Origin: Pseudomonadales bacterium
Lineage (GTDB): Bacteria; Pseudomonadota; Gammaproteobacteria; Pseudomonadales; Azotimanducaceae
Assembly: GCA_028285415.1 (NCBI GenBank)
Contig: JANQPF010000018.1
Location: 1-38,109, forward strand
Direction of reading: 5' to 3'
Length of the DNA: 38,109 bases
A program made the translations under genes and the position numbers. Below the pieces are notes generated by a model, which saw only the letters and a program-made list of their open reading frames with translations, was not told where the DNA came from and ran no database searches. Every line of letters begins with the position of its first letter. Position 1 is the stretch's first letter. Below, piece by piece: positions 1-8,343 of the stretch.

Positions 1-307
1 CCGCCGGCATTCCGTAGTTATACATAGGCACCGACATGACTATCAGGTCGGCGGTTTCCACCTCTTCGATCAGCTCATCGGACAGGGACAACAACGCTCG
101 TTGCTCCGGTGTTCGGTTCTCGCCAGCAAACGCTGCGGCAATCCACTCCTCACTCACAGCGGGGGGCGGTTTTCTACCGACATCACGGAGAATCACCTGG
201 GTATGCGGTGACCGTTCCCGCCAACTGGCAACGAAGGCATCAGCAAGCCGGCGCGTTACGGAGCGCTCTTTTCTTGCGCTCGCATCGATTCTCAGGATTG
301 CGGTCAT
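1..307 (-). CDS. azoR: FMN-dependent NADH-azoreductase, 3' part cut by window edge
   Basis: The first 102 residues of a flavodoxin-fold quinone/azo reductase are present; the gene runs off the left edge. Translation from the ATG at 307 gives MTAILRIDASARKERSV at the N-terminus, which is the AzoR phosphate-binding loop region (beta-strand, then a Ser-rich turn that holds FMN phosphate). Around residues 90-102 comes LIVMSVPMYNYGMPA, the family's second FMN-contact segment (PMYN). The family reduces quinones and azo dyes with NADH by two-electron transfer in the cytoplasm. A good Shine-Dalgarno AAGGAGA lies 7-8 bases before the ATG. The gene is divergent from a LysR regulator and shares its promoter region, so it is the likely target of that regulator. 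Family assignment is firm; substrate is unknown. Confidence 0.88.
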   Translation of the reverse strand, partial: MTAILRIDASARKERSVTRRLADAFVASWRERSPHTQVILRDVGRKPPPAVSEEWIAAAFAGENRTPEQRALLSLSDELIEEVETADLIVMSVPMYNYGMPA

Positions 308-376
308 CGTGGATTCTCCTTTGTCAGTCACTAGAAAATGGATGAAAAATAGTCATCCCATTCGCTTATTGCTCGG

Positions 377-405
377 ATAATGTCCAATAAAAATAAGATT
401 GACAA
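377..405 (-). promoter_or_regulatory. predicted sigma70 promoter of azoR
   Basis: On the minus strand, -35 TTGTCA (405-400), a 17-base spacer and -10 CATTAT (382-377) precede the azoR start at 307. The -35 hexamer overlaps the -35 of the opposing LysR promoter, so the two divergent promoters compete for the same DNA. Inference from consensus match only. Confidence 0.5.
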
Positions 406-427
406 AGGATGAATTCTGACTTATAGA
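399..427 (+). promoter_or_regulatory. predicted sigma70 promoter of the LysR gene
   Basis: -35 TTGACA (399-404), a 17-base spacer and -10 TATAGA (422-427) form a near-consensus promoter. Transcription would begin at about 434, which is downstream of the most upstream possible ATG at 427. This therefore supports the ATG at 454 as the real start of the regulator. Confidence 0.6.
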
Positions 428-444
428 TGAATAAAACTCATCTA
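424..444. promoter_or_regulatory. inverted repeat, likely LysR operator
   Basis: TAGATGA-N7-TCATCTA is a perfect 7-base inverted repeat. It contains the T-N11-A core typical of LysR-type binding sites (it begins with T and ends with A). It covers the -10 and predicted transcription start of the lysR promoter, a position that fits autorepression. Binding is inferred. Confidence 0.55.
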
Positions 445-453
445 TCACGATTC

Positions 454-1332
454 ATGTTCGAAAGCCTCCCTTCACCCGGTGCGCTGCGTACCTTCGAGTC
501 AGCTGCCCGGCTTGGTAGCTTCAAGCGGGCGGCTGCTGAGCTATCGGTTACTCCCACCGCTGTGTCTCACCAGATTCGAGCGTTGGAAGACACACTCGGA
601 GTCCAGCTTTTCGTGCGCCAAGCGAGGCAGATCAAACTCACGGAGATCGGCTCAGCGCTTGCGCCAGCGTTCACTCGTGGATTTCAAGAGATGAAGACTG
701 CGCTGGACGAGGTGCTAGCGACCGACCCCGTTATCACAGTTTCCACTACGGCAGCATTTGCGTTGCTAAGGTTGGTACCGGAACTACCTTCGTTTTACGC
801 GCAGGCGCCCGGAATGCGCGTACAGATCGAGACTGCAACTCATCCAATTGATTTGCGGCACGATAGGCATGTTGATGTAGCGCTGAGGTATGGCAGTGGC
901 CCGCATCCTGGTCTTTTCGCGCTACCCCTCGTGGAAGAGGAGTTCGGCGCGTATGCAGCACGCGGCAGGATTGACAAAGACTCTCGTCTCAGCGGAGCAA
1001 CGCTGCTCGAAACAGATTGGCAACAACCGGTCCTGCGGGACGTTAACTGGCAAAGTTGGTTCGCTCGCGCACAGCTCAAGATCGACGACGTCGCGCGAAT
1101 CGTCCGTTTCGACGAAGAACACTTCGTTCTCCAAGCCGCGATCGCTGGCCAAGGGGTGGCGTTGGCGAGCTCGGTGCTGGCCTCTGACATGGTCGCGCGC
1201 GAACTTCTCGTGCCGGTGCGACCAAACGTACAGCTGAAAGGCTCCGCCTACACAGCGCTATGCTTGGAAGAAAATTCACGATCCCGCAAAGTAAGCACGT
1301 TCCTCGCATGGTTGGATGCGAGGTTCAGTTAA
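454..1332 (+). CDS. LysR-family transcriptional regulator, GcvA-like
   Basis: A 292-residue DNA-binding regulator. The N-terminus MFESLPSPGALRTFESAAR followed by a helix-turn-helix (SFKRAAAELSVTPTAVSHQI, about residues 24-43) is the GcvA-type LysR pattern. Residues from about 90 on form the periplasmic-binding-protein-like effector domain (TVSTTAAFALLRLVPELPSF). An in-frame ATG at 427 would add nine residues, but it lies inside the predicted -10 box and operator, so 454 is preferred; neither start has a clear Shine-Dalgarno. The gene is divergent from azoR and probably controls it in response to a quinone-like or electrophilic signal, which is inference. Family call is firm; ligand is unknown. 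Confidence 0.9.
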   Translation: MFESLPSPGALRTFESAARLGSFKRAAAELSVTPTAVSHQIRALEDTLGVQLFVRQARQIKLTEIGSALAPAFTRGFQEMKTALDEVLATDPVITVSTTAAFALLRLVPELPSFYAQAPGMRVQIETATHPIDLRHDRHVDVALRYGSGPHPGLFALPLVEEEFGAYAARGRIDKDSRLSGATLLETDWQQPVLRDVNWQSWFARAQLKIDDVARIVRFDEEHFVLQAAIAGQGVALASSVLASDMVARELLVPVRPNVQLKGSAYTALCLEENSRSRKVSTFLAWLDARFS

Positions 1333-1429
1333 CCGCATTTCCGTTCTACGCGAATTCCGCTTCGGGTCGGAATCGGCCGCTCGCGACAACGGCACTATCA
1401 GGCCGCTCCCGGCCAAGACGAGACATTAG

Positions 1430-2236
1430 TTACTCCGGTACACGGACTATCACAGATTGGCTGGCAGTTGCCATTAGGACACCATCTTCGGAGAACAAGT
1501 GCGCCGTCCCATAACCAAAGCCGTTGCCTATGTGATCCATCGTAATGTCACATTGAACCCAGTCCGTTTCTACTGGGTGGGCGGCTCTAATCGTGTTATC
1601 GAGACTAACGCCATAGGCTACTTTGCCGAGGGAGTTGCCGATGCCAGATAACATATAGTCGGCGAGTATCGCTAGGGCACCAATATCGTTTACAACTCTG
1701 GGCATCCTAACCCACATAGACAACAATCCAACGTCACTTGGTGAACCTTGGCCGGTAACACCGAACATGCCGTGAGCAAGGCGCAGTTGAGTATGCGAAT
1801 GCATAGCTGTTCTTGGATCACCAAGGTCTACGTCATCGCAAACATCATAGTGAGGTATCGAAGCCGGTACCGGAGCATCAGCGACTTCCTTTGAGTTTCG
1901 ACTGCCCAGACAAGCAGCAACGCGGAGAAAATCTACATCATCTAAATAGCCGCGTGCGTAGCCCTGAGCAACAGTCCGGCTTTGACTTGCAATTTCACAG
2001 TCTATCTTCAGTTGCTCCGCTCTGGTTTTGTTGGAGAGAAACTGCGCGGAGGCGAAAACCAATGGCATCCCCTGAAGCTGATCAGACAACGCGTTCATCG
2101 CAGCGGCTAACGCAACCCCTCCCCAGAGATCGCCACGCCCGCTACAAAGCTCGTAGGCGACATCCATCGCATAACTGGGTGTGTTGTCTAGCTGGTCGAG
2201 ACCTAAGAACTCCCTCGAACCGATTCGCTCAGTCAC
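1430..2236 (-). CDS. acyl-CoA thioesterase-like double-hotdog protein (TesB-like)
   Basis: A 268-residue protein with two hotdog halves (about 25-110 and 155-266), the layout of TesB/type II acyl-CoA thioesterases, which hydrolyse acyl-CoA to free acid and CoA. The second half carries the expected Asp193 (LADYML), Thr215 (SLDNTIRA) and Gln260 (TASQSV). The spacing is close to the Asp-Thr-Gln active site of E. coli TesB, so it may be catalytic. The GTG start at 2236 is chosen because GGAGAGG lies just upstream. It lies downstream of the amidase on the same strand, 132 bases away. This pair is noticeably more AT-rich than the rest of the window. Function as a thioesterase is likely; substrate is unknown. 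Confidence 0.75.
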   Translation of the reverse strand: MTERIGSREFLGLDQLDNTPSYAMDVAYELCSGRGDLWGGVALAAAMNALSDQLQGMPLVFASAQFLSNKTRAEQLKIDCEIASQSRTVAQGYARGYLDDVDFLRVAACLGSRNSKEVADAPVPASIPHYDVCDDVDLGDPRTAMHSHTQLRLAHGMFGVTGQGSPSDVGLLSMWVRMPRVVNDIGALAILADYMLSGIGNSLGKVAYGVSLDNTIRAAHPVETDWVQCDITMDHIGNGFGYGTAHLFSEDGVLMATASQSVIVRVPE

Positions 2237-2368
2237 AGCCCTCTCCGTGGCTAACCATCTATTTGCCGGAGTCTACGTCCCTCCGCACACTATGTCTCTT
2301 ATGGGTCGTGAGCAGCCGACTAAGCGTCCTCGATGAGAGGCAGCTTTCGGCCAATAGCGGAAGTTCGT

Positions 2369-3760
2369 TTAGCCTGTCACTGGGTCGATGGGTGTGATTG
2401 ATCCCACAATGTTCTCTATGGTTGCACCTGCCGTCAAACAAAGGTCTTCACGCCACAAATCCGAATATATCTGAACGCCAGTGGGCATCCCGTTTGCCGT
2501 CCCCATGGGTATTGCAACAGCTGGTAAGCCAAGGGCGCTGCCAGGTGTGATGAATTTGTTGGTATCGAGCACCAGTTCTGTGCCTACTTTCGGAACCAAA
2601 TCTGCGTCGAATGGCCAAGGCAGTTGCGTCCACGTCGGGCCAATCGCGACTGAATAGGATTGAAAAAACTTCGACCACAACCGAGAGAGTCGTGAACGTT
2701 CAGAGTGAACGACACTATTTGGAATATTCGTACAATCAAAGATTGAGCAAAGTTCTATCAAATTGTCGTAAATAGGCTTAGCTAGTAAGGGTTGGACGTC
2801 TGGAAGCAGCTTTGAAAAATCGATAGAAATCAGGCGGCCCCAGATCTCTGAAACCTTTGCGAGTTCCGGGGGTGCTGCTTCTTCTACTCGCCATCCGGCC
2901 TCCTCCAGTATTTTTCCTGCGCGACGAATTTCTCGTCGAGTGTCCAACGGAATCGCTACGCCAGGAATCTCGGTTACAAGAGCAGCGCTAGGTAAGTCAG
3001 GCATCACGCCGGTAAGCGGTGCATCCACCGATCGAGGGTCACGAATGTGTCGCCCAGCAGCGACTGTAAGACCCAATTCCAGATCTTTGACCGATCGCGA
3101 CAAAAACCCTTCGGACAGCATCAATTGCGACGCCATTCCAAAATCGAGTGGTTCGATGGAGCCTGCGCGTGGGACACGACCTGAAGTGGGTTTCAGTGCA
3201 GCAACACCACAACAATATGCAGGGCTACGAACAGATCCTCCAATATCGTTTCCAAGACCAAATGGACTCATACCCGTGGCCAATGCAACGCCTTCACCTC
3301 CGCTTGATCCACCAGCAGTCAGCTGGGAATTCCATGGATTGAGAGTACGACCTCGCAACGAACTATCCGTGGTCAAACGCATGCCCATATCCGGCATGTT
3401 GGAGCGGCCAATAGGTACCCCTCCTGCTGAGATCATCCTTGCGACTACGGGGGCATTCTCTGTGGGTAGGGCGTGCTCATTCGCTTTCATGCCATTTGTC
3501 GTTGCCGAGCCGACGTAGTCAATGTTCTCTTTGACCGTAAACGGAACACCAAGGAACTGCTGATCTGTCGACCCAGATCTATCCAGTTGATCTGCAAGTC
3601 GGAGAGCGCTTTCATCCAGTACAACTGTGATTGCATTTACATCATCGTTGACCGCCTCAATTCGCTCTAGATGGCTTTCTACAACCTCTCGACACGATGC
3701 TTCTTTGCGCTTAACGATGTTTGCCAGCTCGTGGGCTGAGTACTCGAATAGCTCTGTCAC
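2369..3760 (-). CDS. amidase-signature family hydrolase
   Basis: A 463-residue amidase-signature enzyme that hydrolyses an amide bond in the cytoplasm. The Ser-cisSer-Lys triad is visible: Lys77 in VPFTVKENIDY, cis-Ser152 in the Gly/Ser-rich AGGSSGGEG, and nucleophile Ser176 in NDIGGSVRSPA. The spacings 77/152/176 match those of known family members (75 and 24 residues). The ORF opens with GTG at 3760; no strong ribosome site is seen. Local base composition is low: bases 2701-2760 are 35% GC by count, against about 60% in most of the window, which suggests acquisition by transfer. Candidate substrates range from aliphatic amides to carbamates; I cannot narrow this. It probably forms a unit with the downstream thioesterase-like gene. 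Confidence 0.9.
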   Translation of the reverse strand: MTELFEYSAHELANIVKRKEASCREVVESHLERIEAVNDDVNAITVVLDESALRLADQLDRSGSTDQQFLGVPFTVKENIDYVGSATTNGMKANEHALPTENAPVVARMISAGGVPIGRSNMPDMGMRLTTDSSLRGRTLNPWNSQLTAGGSSGGEGVALATGMSPFGLGNDIGGSVRSPAYCCGVAALKPTSGRVPRAGSIEPLDFGMASQLMLSEGFLSRSVKDLELGLTVAAGRHIRDPRSVDAPLTGVMPDLPSAALVTEIPGVAIPLDTRREIRRAGKILEEAGWRVEEAAPPELAKVSEIWGRLISIDFSKLLPDVQPLLAKPIYDNLIELCSIFDCTNIPNSVVHSERSRLSRLWSKFFQSYSVAIGPTWTQLPWPFDADLVPKVGTELVLDTNKFITPGSALGLPAVAIPMGTANGMPTGVQIYSDLWREDLCLTAGATIENIVGSITPIDPVTG

Positions 3761-3968
3761 ATGAACCCAGGAGTAGTGCTACAAAATTAGCATATCCCGG
3801 CTTTGATCATAGATCTACCGCTAAGACTGTTGAGGGTCGACAACAGGCGCTTAACCCAAACATCGGAATGTCAGCGCTCATGCACCAGATCCCGGTTCGC
3901 GCCGGGAACATACCTGGTACCCAAATCGAACAGCGCTGTTTCATGTAAATCTGCGGTTGAGCTTCGGG

Positions 3969-4667
3969 CTATCCTGCATCTTTCACCTCTGTGCCAATGA
4001 CACGATAGACGAAAGCCCCCAAGACCCCTCCGACGATGGGCGCAACCCAGAACAACCACAACTGCGCAAGCGCCCAATCGCCTACAAACAAAGCAACACC
4101 GGTGCTGCGCGCGGGATTTACCGAGGTGTTGGTGACCGGAATGCTGATCAGGTGAATCAACGTCAGGGCCATACCGATAGCTATGGGCGCCAAACCCGCG
4201 GGGGCTCGATTGTCAGTTGCACCCAGGATCACGATCAGAAACATCATGGTCAGAACCACCTCGACGCACAAAGCGGCGAGCAGGGAGTAGCCACCCGGTG
4301 AATGCTCACCGTAACCGTTCGACGCGAACCCAGCCGAGACATCGAAGCCAGCTTGGCCGCTCGCGATGACGTAGAGGATGGCACCGGCCACAATAGCGCC
4401 GGCGACTTGTGCGGCGATATACCCTGGCAGCTGAGCCGCTGAAAATCTTCCGCCCGCCCACAGGCCGATAGAGACGGCAGGGTTTAAATGACAGCCAGAA
4501 ATGTGGCCGATGGCATAAGCCATCGTCAGTACCGTCAAACCGAAAGCCAGGGAGACTCCAAGAAGGCCGATCCCCACGTCTGGAAATCCGGCAGCCAGCA
4601 CGGCACTGCCGCAGCCGCCCAGAACCAGCCAGAAGGTTCCGATAAATTCAGCCAGGTACTTGTTCAT
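3969..4667 (-). CDS. aqpZ: aquaporin Z, water channel
   Basis: A 232-residue inner-membrane water channel (E. coli AqpZ has 231). It begins [20 protein letters not shown] and carries both pore motifs, NPA at 62-64 and NPA at 184-186. The aromatic/arginine filter is Phe42, His172, Thr181 and Arg187, the narrow water-selective set rather than the glycerol set. Residue 59 is Cys in HISGCHLNP where E. coli has Gly, next to the first NPA. The ATG at 4667 is chosen over those at 4673 and 4706 because GAGGGGG lies 8 bases upstream. The 208 bases between it and the amidase (3761-3968) show no convincing gene. Confidence 0.95.
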   Translation of the reverse strand: MNKYLAEFIGTFWLVLGGCGSAVLAAGFPDVGIGLLGVSLAFGLTVLTMAYAIGHISGCHLNPAVSIGLWAGGRFSAAQLPGYIAAQVAGAIVAGAILYVIASGQAGFDVSAGFASNGYGEHSPGGYSLLAALCVEVVLTMMFLIVILGATDNRAPAGLAPIAIGMALTLIHLISIPVTNTSVNPARSTGVALFVGDWALAQLWLFWVAPIVGGVLGAFVYRVIGTEVKDAG

Positions 4668-4882
4668 ATTCATAACCCCCTCGCGTAGCTCCGCGTCCGC
4701 ACTCATTGTTTGTTTGTCCGTAGCAAAGGGAGCGCCGTTTGTTTCGCGACGACCTTTTCCACTGTGCTTAATATACGCGGGCGCTTTGGCGGTGAGAGCT
4801 GGAATGTGTAAAACAGCAGTAAAACCAGGTGTCCGTGGATCGAACAGCGTCTACGGTTCACTGCCGTTTGAGGGATACCCAC

Positions 4883-5329
4883 TCAGTCGTGTGGCTCTCT
4901 CTCTTTGTAGTCAAACGCTTGAAAACCTGTAGATGACTTCACCAGCATCACAGACCCCGTTGGGTAAAAAACAACGTCGTCCTGTTTCCGCTCACCGAAG
5001 ACGAGAAATTTGAATGGCGCGTTGGACGTATTCTCGATGTGATGCGCGACAGCCTCTCCCGCAGGAAACCAGATGTGATCGCCTTGCGTGATCTCGATGT
5101 CTTCATTGCCAAGATGCAGAGTCGCCACGCCTTCAAGAACGAGAACGTGTTCCTCTTCAGCAGTGTGGTAATGATGATGGCTTGTTGTCGCGCCTGCCGG
5201 CGTCTCTTCGATCCGCACGCCTATGTGCTGACCGCTGAGATCAAGAAATCGAAAGCTGGCTTCCTCTTTCCTCGTCGACTCGCCTTCTTCGTACTGTGCC
5301 GTGTCGATGTTGGTTAGTCGGTCGTTCAT
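4883..5329 (-). CDS. small single-domain cupin protein
   Basis: A 148-residue cupin beta-barrel. Motif 1 (residues 45-67) reads PAGATTSHHHYHTAEEEH and ends in VLEG. Motif 2 (83-100) is GDHIWFPAGEAVAHHIEN. The His cluster (His51-53, His55) with a Glu, plus His96/97 in motif 2, can bind a metal. Such cupins may be dioxygenases, isomerases or sensors, and nothing nearby decides which. The ATG at 5329 follows a CGGAG ribosome site. The 215 bases between aqpZ and this gene (4668-4882) hold no recognisable gene. The cupin fold is sure; activity is unknown. Confidence 0.85.
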   Translation of the reverse strand: MNDRLTNIDTAQYEEGESTRKEEASFRFLDLSGQHIGVRIEETPAGATTSHHHYHTAEEEHVLVLEGVATLHLGNEDIEITQGDHIWFPAGEAVAHHIENTSNAPFKFLVFGERKQDDVVFYPTGSVMLVKSSTGFQAFDYKEREPHD

Positions 5330-5446
5330 TCCAGGCTCCGCAGGTTACACAGGTCTACTCTAGAAGTTCGACCGAAGGGCGGCAGCGGATCGAACTGGCT
5401 CTCGCTCATTGTTGGGCAAAGGTCTCTCTCGGCCAACTACACGCAG

Positions 5447-5989
5447 TCACTTTCTTCGGTGATTGATGATGTGATAGTTGGGAAACCACTCCATGCCATC
5501 GATGCTGACTTTCTGCTCCCACTCGGTGGACTCATGCGAGATATTGAATATTCGGCTCTTTGTATAGATTTCTCTATCAGGAAGCGTGATTACTGATTCA
5601 TAGTGGACTTCACCATCAACCCATGACGGTTGATACGTCCCTGCTCCCGTGGAACCATCGACAGCTGCTACATGCCATTGCTGAGAAGATGGACTGTAGG
5701 TATAGAGCGCTGTTCCACCTCTATAGGCTGTTCCGTCATCGCGGTAATTGTAGAAATCTTCTTGGATTACCCGACCTTCGAAAATGTACCTGGCAACGAC
5801 GGTTCCTTTTGTCTGATGAGCGACGTCACCATTGGCGTCGAAACTTGTTCGTATCAGTTCCCATTCCCCAATGAGAAATTCGAACTCGCCGTTGCTTTGA
5901 GCAGTCGCGCCCTCAACAAAGTCAGCATCTATTTGCGCTTCCAGCATAGACTTCAGTGAGAAAAGGTCTGATTTCGAAAACTCTGGCAC
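5447..5989 (-). CDS. DUF1579-like lipocalin-type protein
   Basis: A 180-residue protein. From residue 36 it resembles DUF1579-type proteins: the start FEFLIGEWELIRT, then a run of beta-strands with aromatic pairs (YIFEGRVIQEDF, TALYTYSPSSQQWHVA, FPNYHIINHR). These are small beta-barrels with no settled function. There is no signal peptide, so it is probably cytoplasmic. The start is GTG at 5989, supported by a strong AAGGAGAGACC just before it. It stands alone with about 110 bases on either side. Confidence 0.65.
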   Translation of the reverse strand: MPEFSKSDLFSLKSMLEAQIDADFVEGATAQSNGEFEFLIGEWELIRTSFDANGDVAHQTKGTVVARYIFEGRVIQEDFYNYRDDGTAYRGGTALYTYSPSSQQWHVAAVDGSTGAGTYQPSWVDGEVHYESVITLPDREIYTKSRIFNISHESTEWEQKVSIDGMEWFPNYHIINHRRK

Positions 5990-6097
5990 GGTCTCTCCTT
6001 TAGAACCTGTGAATCAACTCTCCGATCCGAGTGGCGGCTTTCTCGACAGCAGCCAGTCGACATCGAACCCCATCGCTCTCCGAACGGCCAGACGCGG

Positions 6098-6655
6098 TTA
6101 CATGTCCGACTCGTACTCTTCGTCGCTCCGAAGGCCCTTGATGAAGCCCTCGAACGTATCGGCTAGAAAGGTAATCTTGTAGCCAAACTCCTGGTCAACA
6201 TGGACTACCTGCGGCCGGCCATCTCTACCGCAGTGTCGGTAGTCGAGACAGATCATGTCATGTCCCGCTGAAGGACAGTCACCGAAATAGACGCCAATGT
6301 CCGGATAACCCCATCGTTCGATCATGAACTGACTTCCGAAGTCACCGCACAGCGAATGCGCCTTGGAATCCCCGATACCCAGTATTCCGTGGATGGCGAC
6401 ATGATCCTCTGCCCAGGAAGTAGGTTCCGTCGCAGGAAACGCGGTTTTCTTTGGAAGTCCACCATTCTGATGGCGCATGAGTTCAACGTAAGCCTCAGGC
6501 AGCTTGTACCCCAATGCGCCCTCTACCCTGGCCACTGAAATATCGGTGGGCCGCGGAAGGACGTATTCCCTTTTTTCGTAGTCGGAATTCAGCCAGAAGT
6601 CGGCAAGATCAAACCCATCGAAGTAGCTCACAAACACCCCTCGGACAACGGTCAC
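6098..6655 (-). CDS. SMI1/KNR4 (SUKH) family protein
   Basis: A 185-residue SUKH-superfamily domain. The family hallmarks are the first helix leading to LGYKLPEAYVELMRHQNGG (about 50-68), the mid-region GILGIGDS, and the C-terminal part with DMICLDYRHCGRDG and PQVVHVDQE. SUKH proteins are often immunity proteins against polymorphic toxins, or housekeeping proteins of unknown role. No toxin gene lies beside it here. The start is GTG at 6655 and overlaps the stop of the upstream methyltransferase gene as GTGA, so the two are probably translated in a coupled way. The family is clear; the job is not. Confidence 0.82.
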   Translation of the reverse strand: MTVVRGVFVSYFDGFDLADFWLNSDYEKREYVLPRPTDISVARVEGALGYKLPEAYVELMRHQNGGLPKKTAFPATEPTSWAEDHVAIHGILGIGDSKAHSLCGDFGSQFMIERWGYPDIGVYFGDCPSAGHDMICLDYRHCGRDGRPQVVHVDQEFGYKITFLADTFEGFIKGLRSDEEYESDM

Positions 6656-7440
6656 TCAAGCGAGCGTATCCTGCCCCACTCAACACGCGACTGAACGCGA
6701 TAGGTCAGCATCCCGTCGCCGTCTGCGTGAGGCCCCACAACCTCTTGCAGATCGTTCGAGAACTCTTCCATTCTCGTTCCTAGTCGAGACGGGGCGAACG
6801 TGTCTCTCGAGTACTGACAAAAAACAAATTCGTCGACGGACTGCGTGAACGTGAGTTCAAAAGAGGCATTCCCCTCCAAGCTCAACCAATCCTTGTGGCG
6901 CTCCATTTTCCTAGCGAAGGCTGAATCTTTGTTTCCGGGCTGGTAGCGCTCCCCCTTCAGTTCGAAAATCCACTTCGCCAAGAAAGCATCCCATTCTTCC
7001 TGCCAGGGTGGGAGATAAGCGTCGTCCCCTTCCACAACGGCAAATATGTGATTGTCGCGCACATGATTCAACAAACGAGGAAACAGCACTGCGTGATCCA
7101 TCCAATGGATGCTCGCGGCGGCAACAATCAAATCAAACGGCGGGCTACTAAAACTCGCTTCCTCAGCAAGACTACACACCCAGTCGATATTGGCGTGTCT
7201 CGACGACTGTAGCGCTTGCGCAACCGACAACATGGATTCGGATGGGTCGACAGCAGTGACGGCATCGAAGCGCTCACAGATCTTTCGAGCAATCTTCCCG
7301 GGACCACAACCTAGATCGAGAGCGCTGTGATGTTGCTCCGTAAGCTCATACAACTTCTCAAACAGCGCCGCAGGATAGGGCGGACGATATTTGTAGTGCT
7401 CGGCTACTTCTCTGCTTTCGAAAGACTGCCCCGGTCGCAT
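6652..7440 (-). CDS. class I SAM-dependent methyltransferase
   Basis: A 262-residue Rossmann-fold methyltransferase. Motif I is LDLGCGPG at 41-48. The acidic end of strand 2 is AVDPSESM at about 63-70, and a later strand is DLIVAAASIHWMD. These bind S-adenosylmethionine. The pattern near the start (YRPPYPAALFEKL) is that of methyltransferases acting on small molecules such as trans-aconitate or lipids; the substrate cannot be read from sequence. It overlaps the SUKH gene by four bases and is the first gene of that pair. Confidence 0.85.
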   Translation of the reverse strand: MRPGQSFESREVAEHYKYRPPYPAALFEKLYELTEQHHSALDLGCGPGKIARKICERFDAVTAVDPSESMLSVAQALQSSRHANIDWVCSLAEEASFSSPPFDLIVAAASIHWMDHAVLFPRLLNHVRDNHIFAVVEGDDAYLPPWQEEWDAFLAKWIFELKGERYQPGNKDSAFARKMERHKDWLSLEGNASFELTFTQSVDEFVFCQYSRDTFAPSRLGTRMEEFSNDLQEVVGPHADGDGMLTYRVQSRVEWGRIRSLE

Positions 7441-7536
7441 TCAGTTCACACTCGTTGCGCATCGATTGCTATGAAGCCACATAACTGGCGCCGTTTCTAT
7501 TCTGCTGATCAGTCAGGGCGCGGCGTCAACCCCGCT

Positions 7537-8343
7537 TCAGAAACTGATTTCCGTGTGAAACTCTCCGTTCTCCCCAAAGGCATCAATATGCGGAGCGAGC
7601 CGGGCTATGAACCCGCGATCGAACCGATCACCCACGTTGATACCCTCATCAGCTACCGTGACGGCGCTTACCGAACATGCGACGCCGGATGCAGCGAGAT
7701 CATGCAACAAAATATCGTACGCAATCTGCCAGATTGGAAACTTCAGATTCAGATGCTCGGTCCGGGCGTCCTCGCCGAACGCTCGCTCACGCCAGCTGCG
7801 GATGTGCTCGAGATGAAGGTCGCCGAACGCCAGTGAGCCGACGGAGGGCATCAGCTCCAGGCCGAGCACAACGTGATCCAGATAGTCGAGATTCGAATGC
7901 AGGGGGATACCAATCAAGGGGGCATTCAGATGCTTCGCCTGCGCCACGACGGTTTCGATTGGCAGATCCTGATGGGCAATCTGTCCCGTTGATCGATCAA
8001 ACGTCGTGATCAGCACAATCTCGTCATGATCGTTCGCCCTGGTCAGCGATCGATACGCCAGATAGCTGTCCTTGCCGCCGCTCCAGAACAAACCGCAACC
8101 TTGCTCAGAATCAGACGCACGTCCGTTGAGCCAGGCAGGCTGCTGTATCCGTCCCGGCCGGCTTTCCATCGGCACGGAGGCATGATGGTACGGGCAGTGC
8201 CTGCATCCGGCGCCGCAGCACTGGCCTCTTTCCAGCAGCCCCAGGCGGGTGAACACCTGGAATCCGGTGGTCGGGTCGACGTAAGAGAGCGCGCCGTCTC
8301 GACACGCCGCTTCGTGTACCGCAAAAACGTCCGGGTCAGGCAC
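7537..8343 (-). CDS. DUF5522 domain fused to a Dph6-like ATP pyrophosphatase
   Basis: A 268-residue two-domain protein. Residues 20-55 are a DUF5522-type Cys-rich unit (YVDPTTGFQVFTRL, then CCGAGCRHCPYHH), probably metal binding. Residues 84-268 are an adenine-nucleotide alpha-hydrolase (PP-loop) domain: SGGKDS at 88-93, the middle block FGDLHLEHIRSWRER and the terminal GENGEFHTEIS at 257-267, which is a signature of diphthine-ammonia ligase (Dph6). Dph6 uses ATP to amidate a carboxylate; bacteria have no diphthamide, so the substrate must differ. The gene ends a cobalamin-riboswitch operon and overlaps the upstream BtuF-like gene by 8 bases (GTG start at 8343). A role in corrinoid uptake or side-chain amidation is my inference, not shown. 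Confidence 0.82.
   Translation of the reverse strand: MPDPDVFAVHEAACRDGALSYVDPTTGFQVFTRLGLLERGQCCGAGCRHCPYHHASVPMESRPGRIQQPAWLNGRASDSEQGCGLFWSGGKDSYLAYRSLTRANDHDEIVLITTFDRSTGQIAHQDLPIETVVAQAKHLNAPLIGIPLHSNLDYLDHVVLGLELMPSVGSLAFGDLHLEHIRSWRERAFGEDARTEHLNLKFPIWQIAYDILLHDLAASGVACSVSAVTVADEGINVGDRFDRGFIARLAPHIDAFGENGEFHTEISF

Noticed and set aside
3761-3968. Possible decayed gene between the amidase and aqpZ
   Set aside because: Short frames read plausibly for 20-30 residues, but none shows a start with a ribosome site or a recognisable domain.
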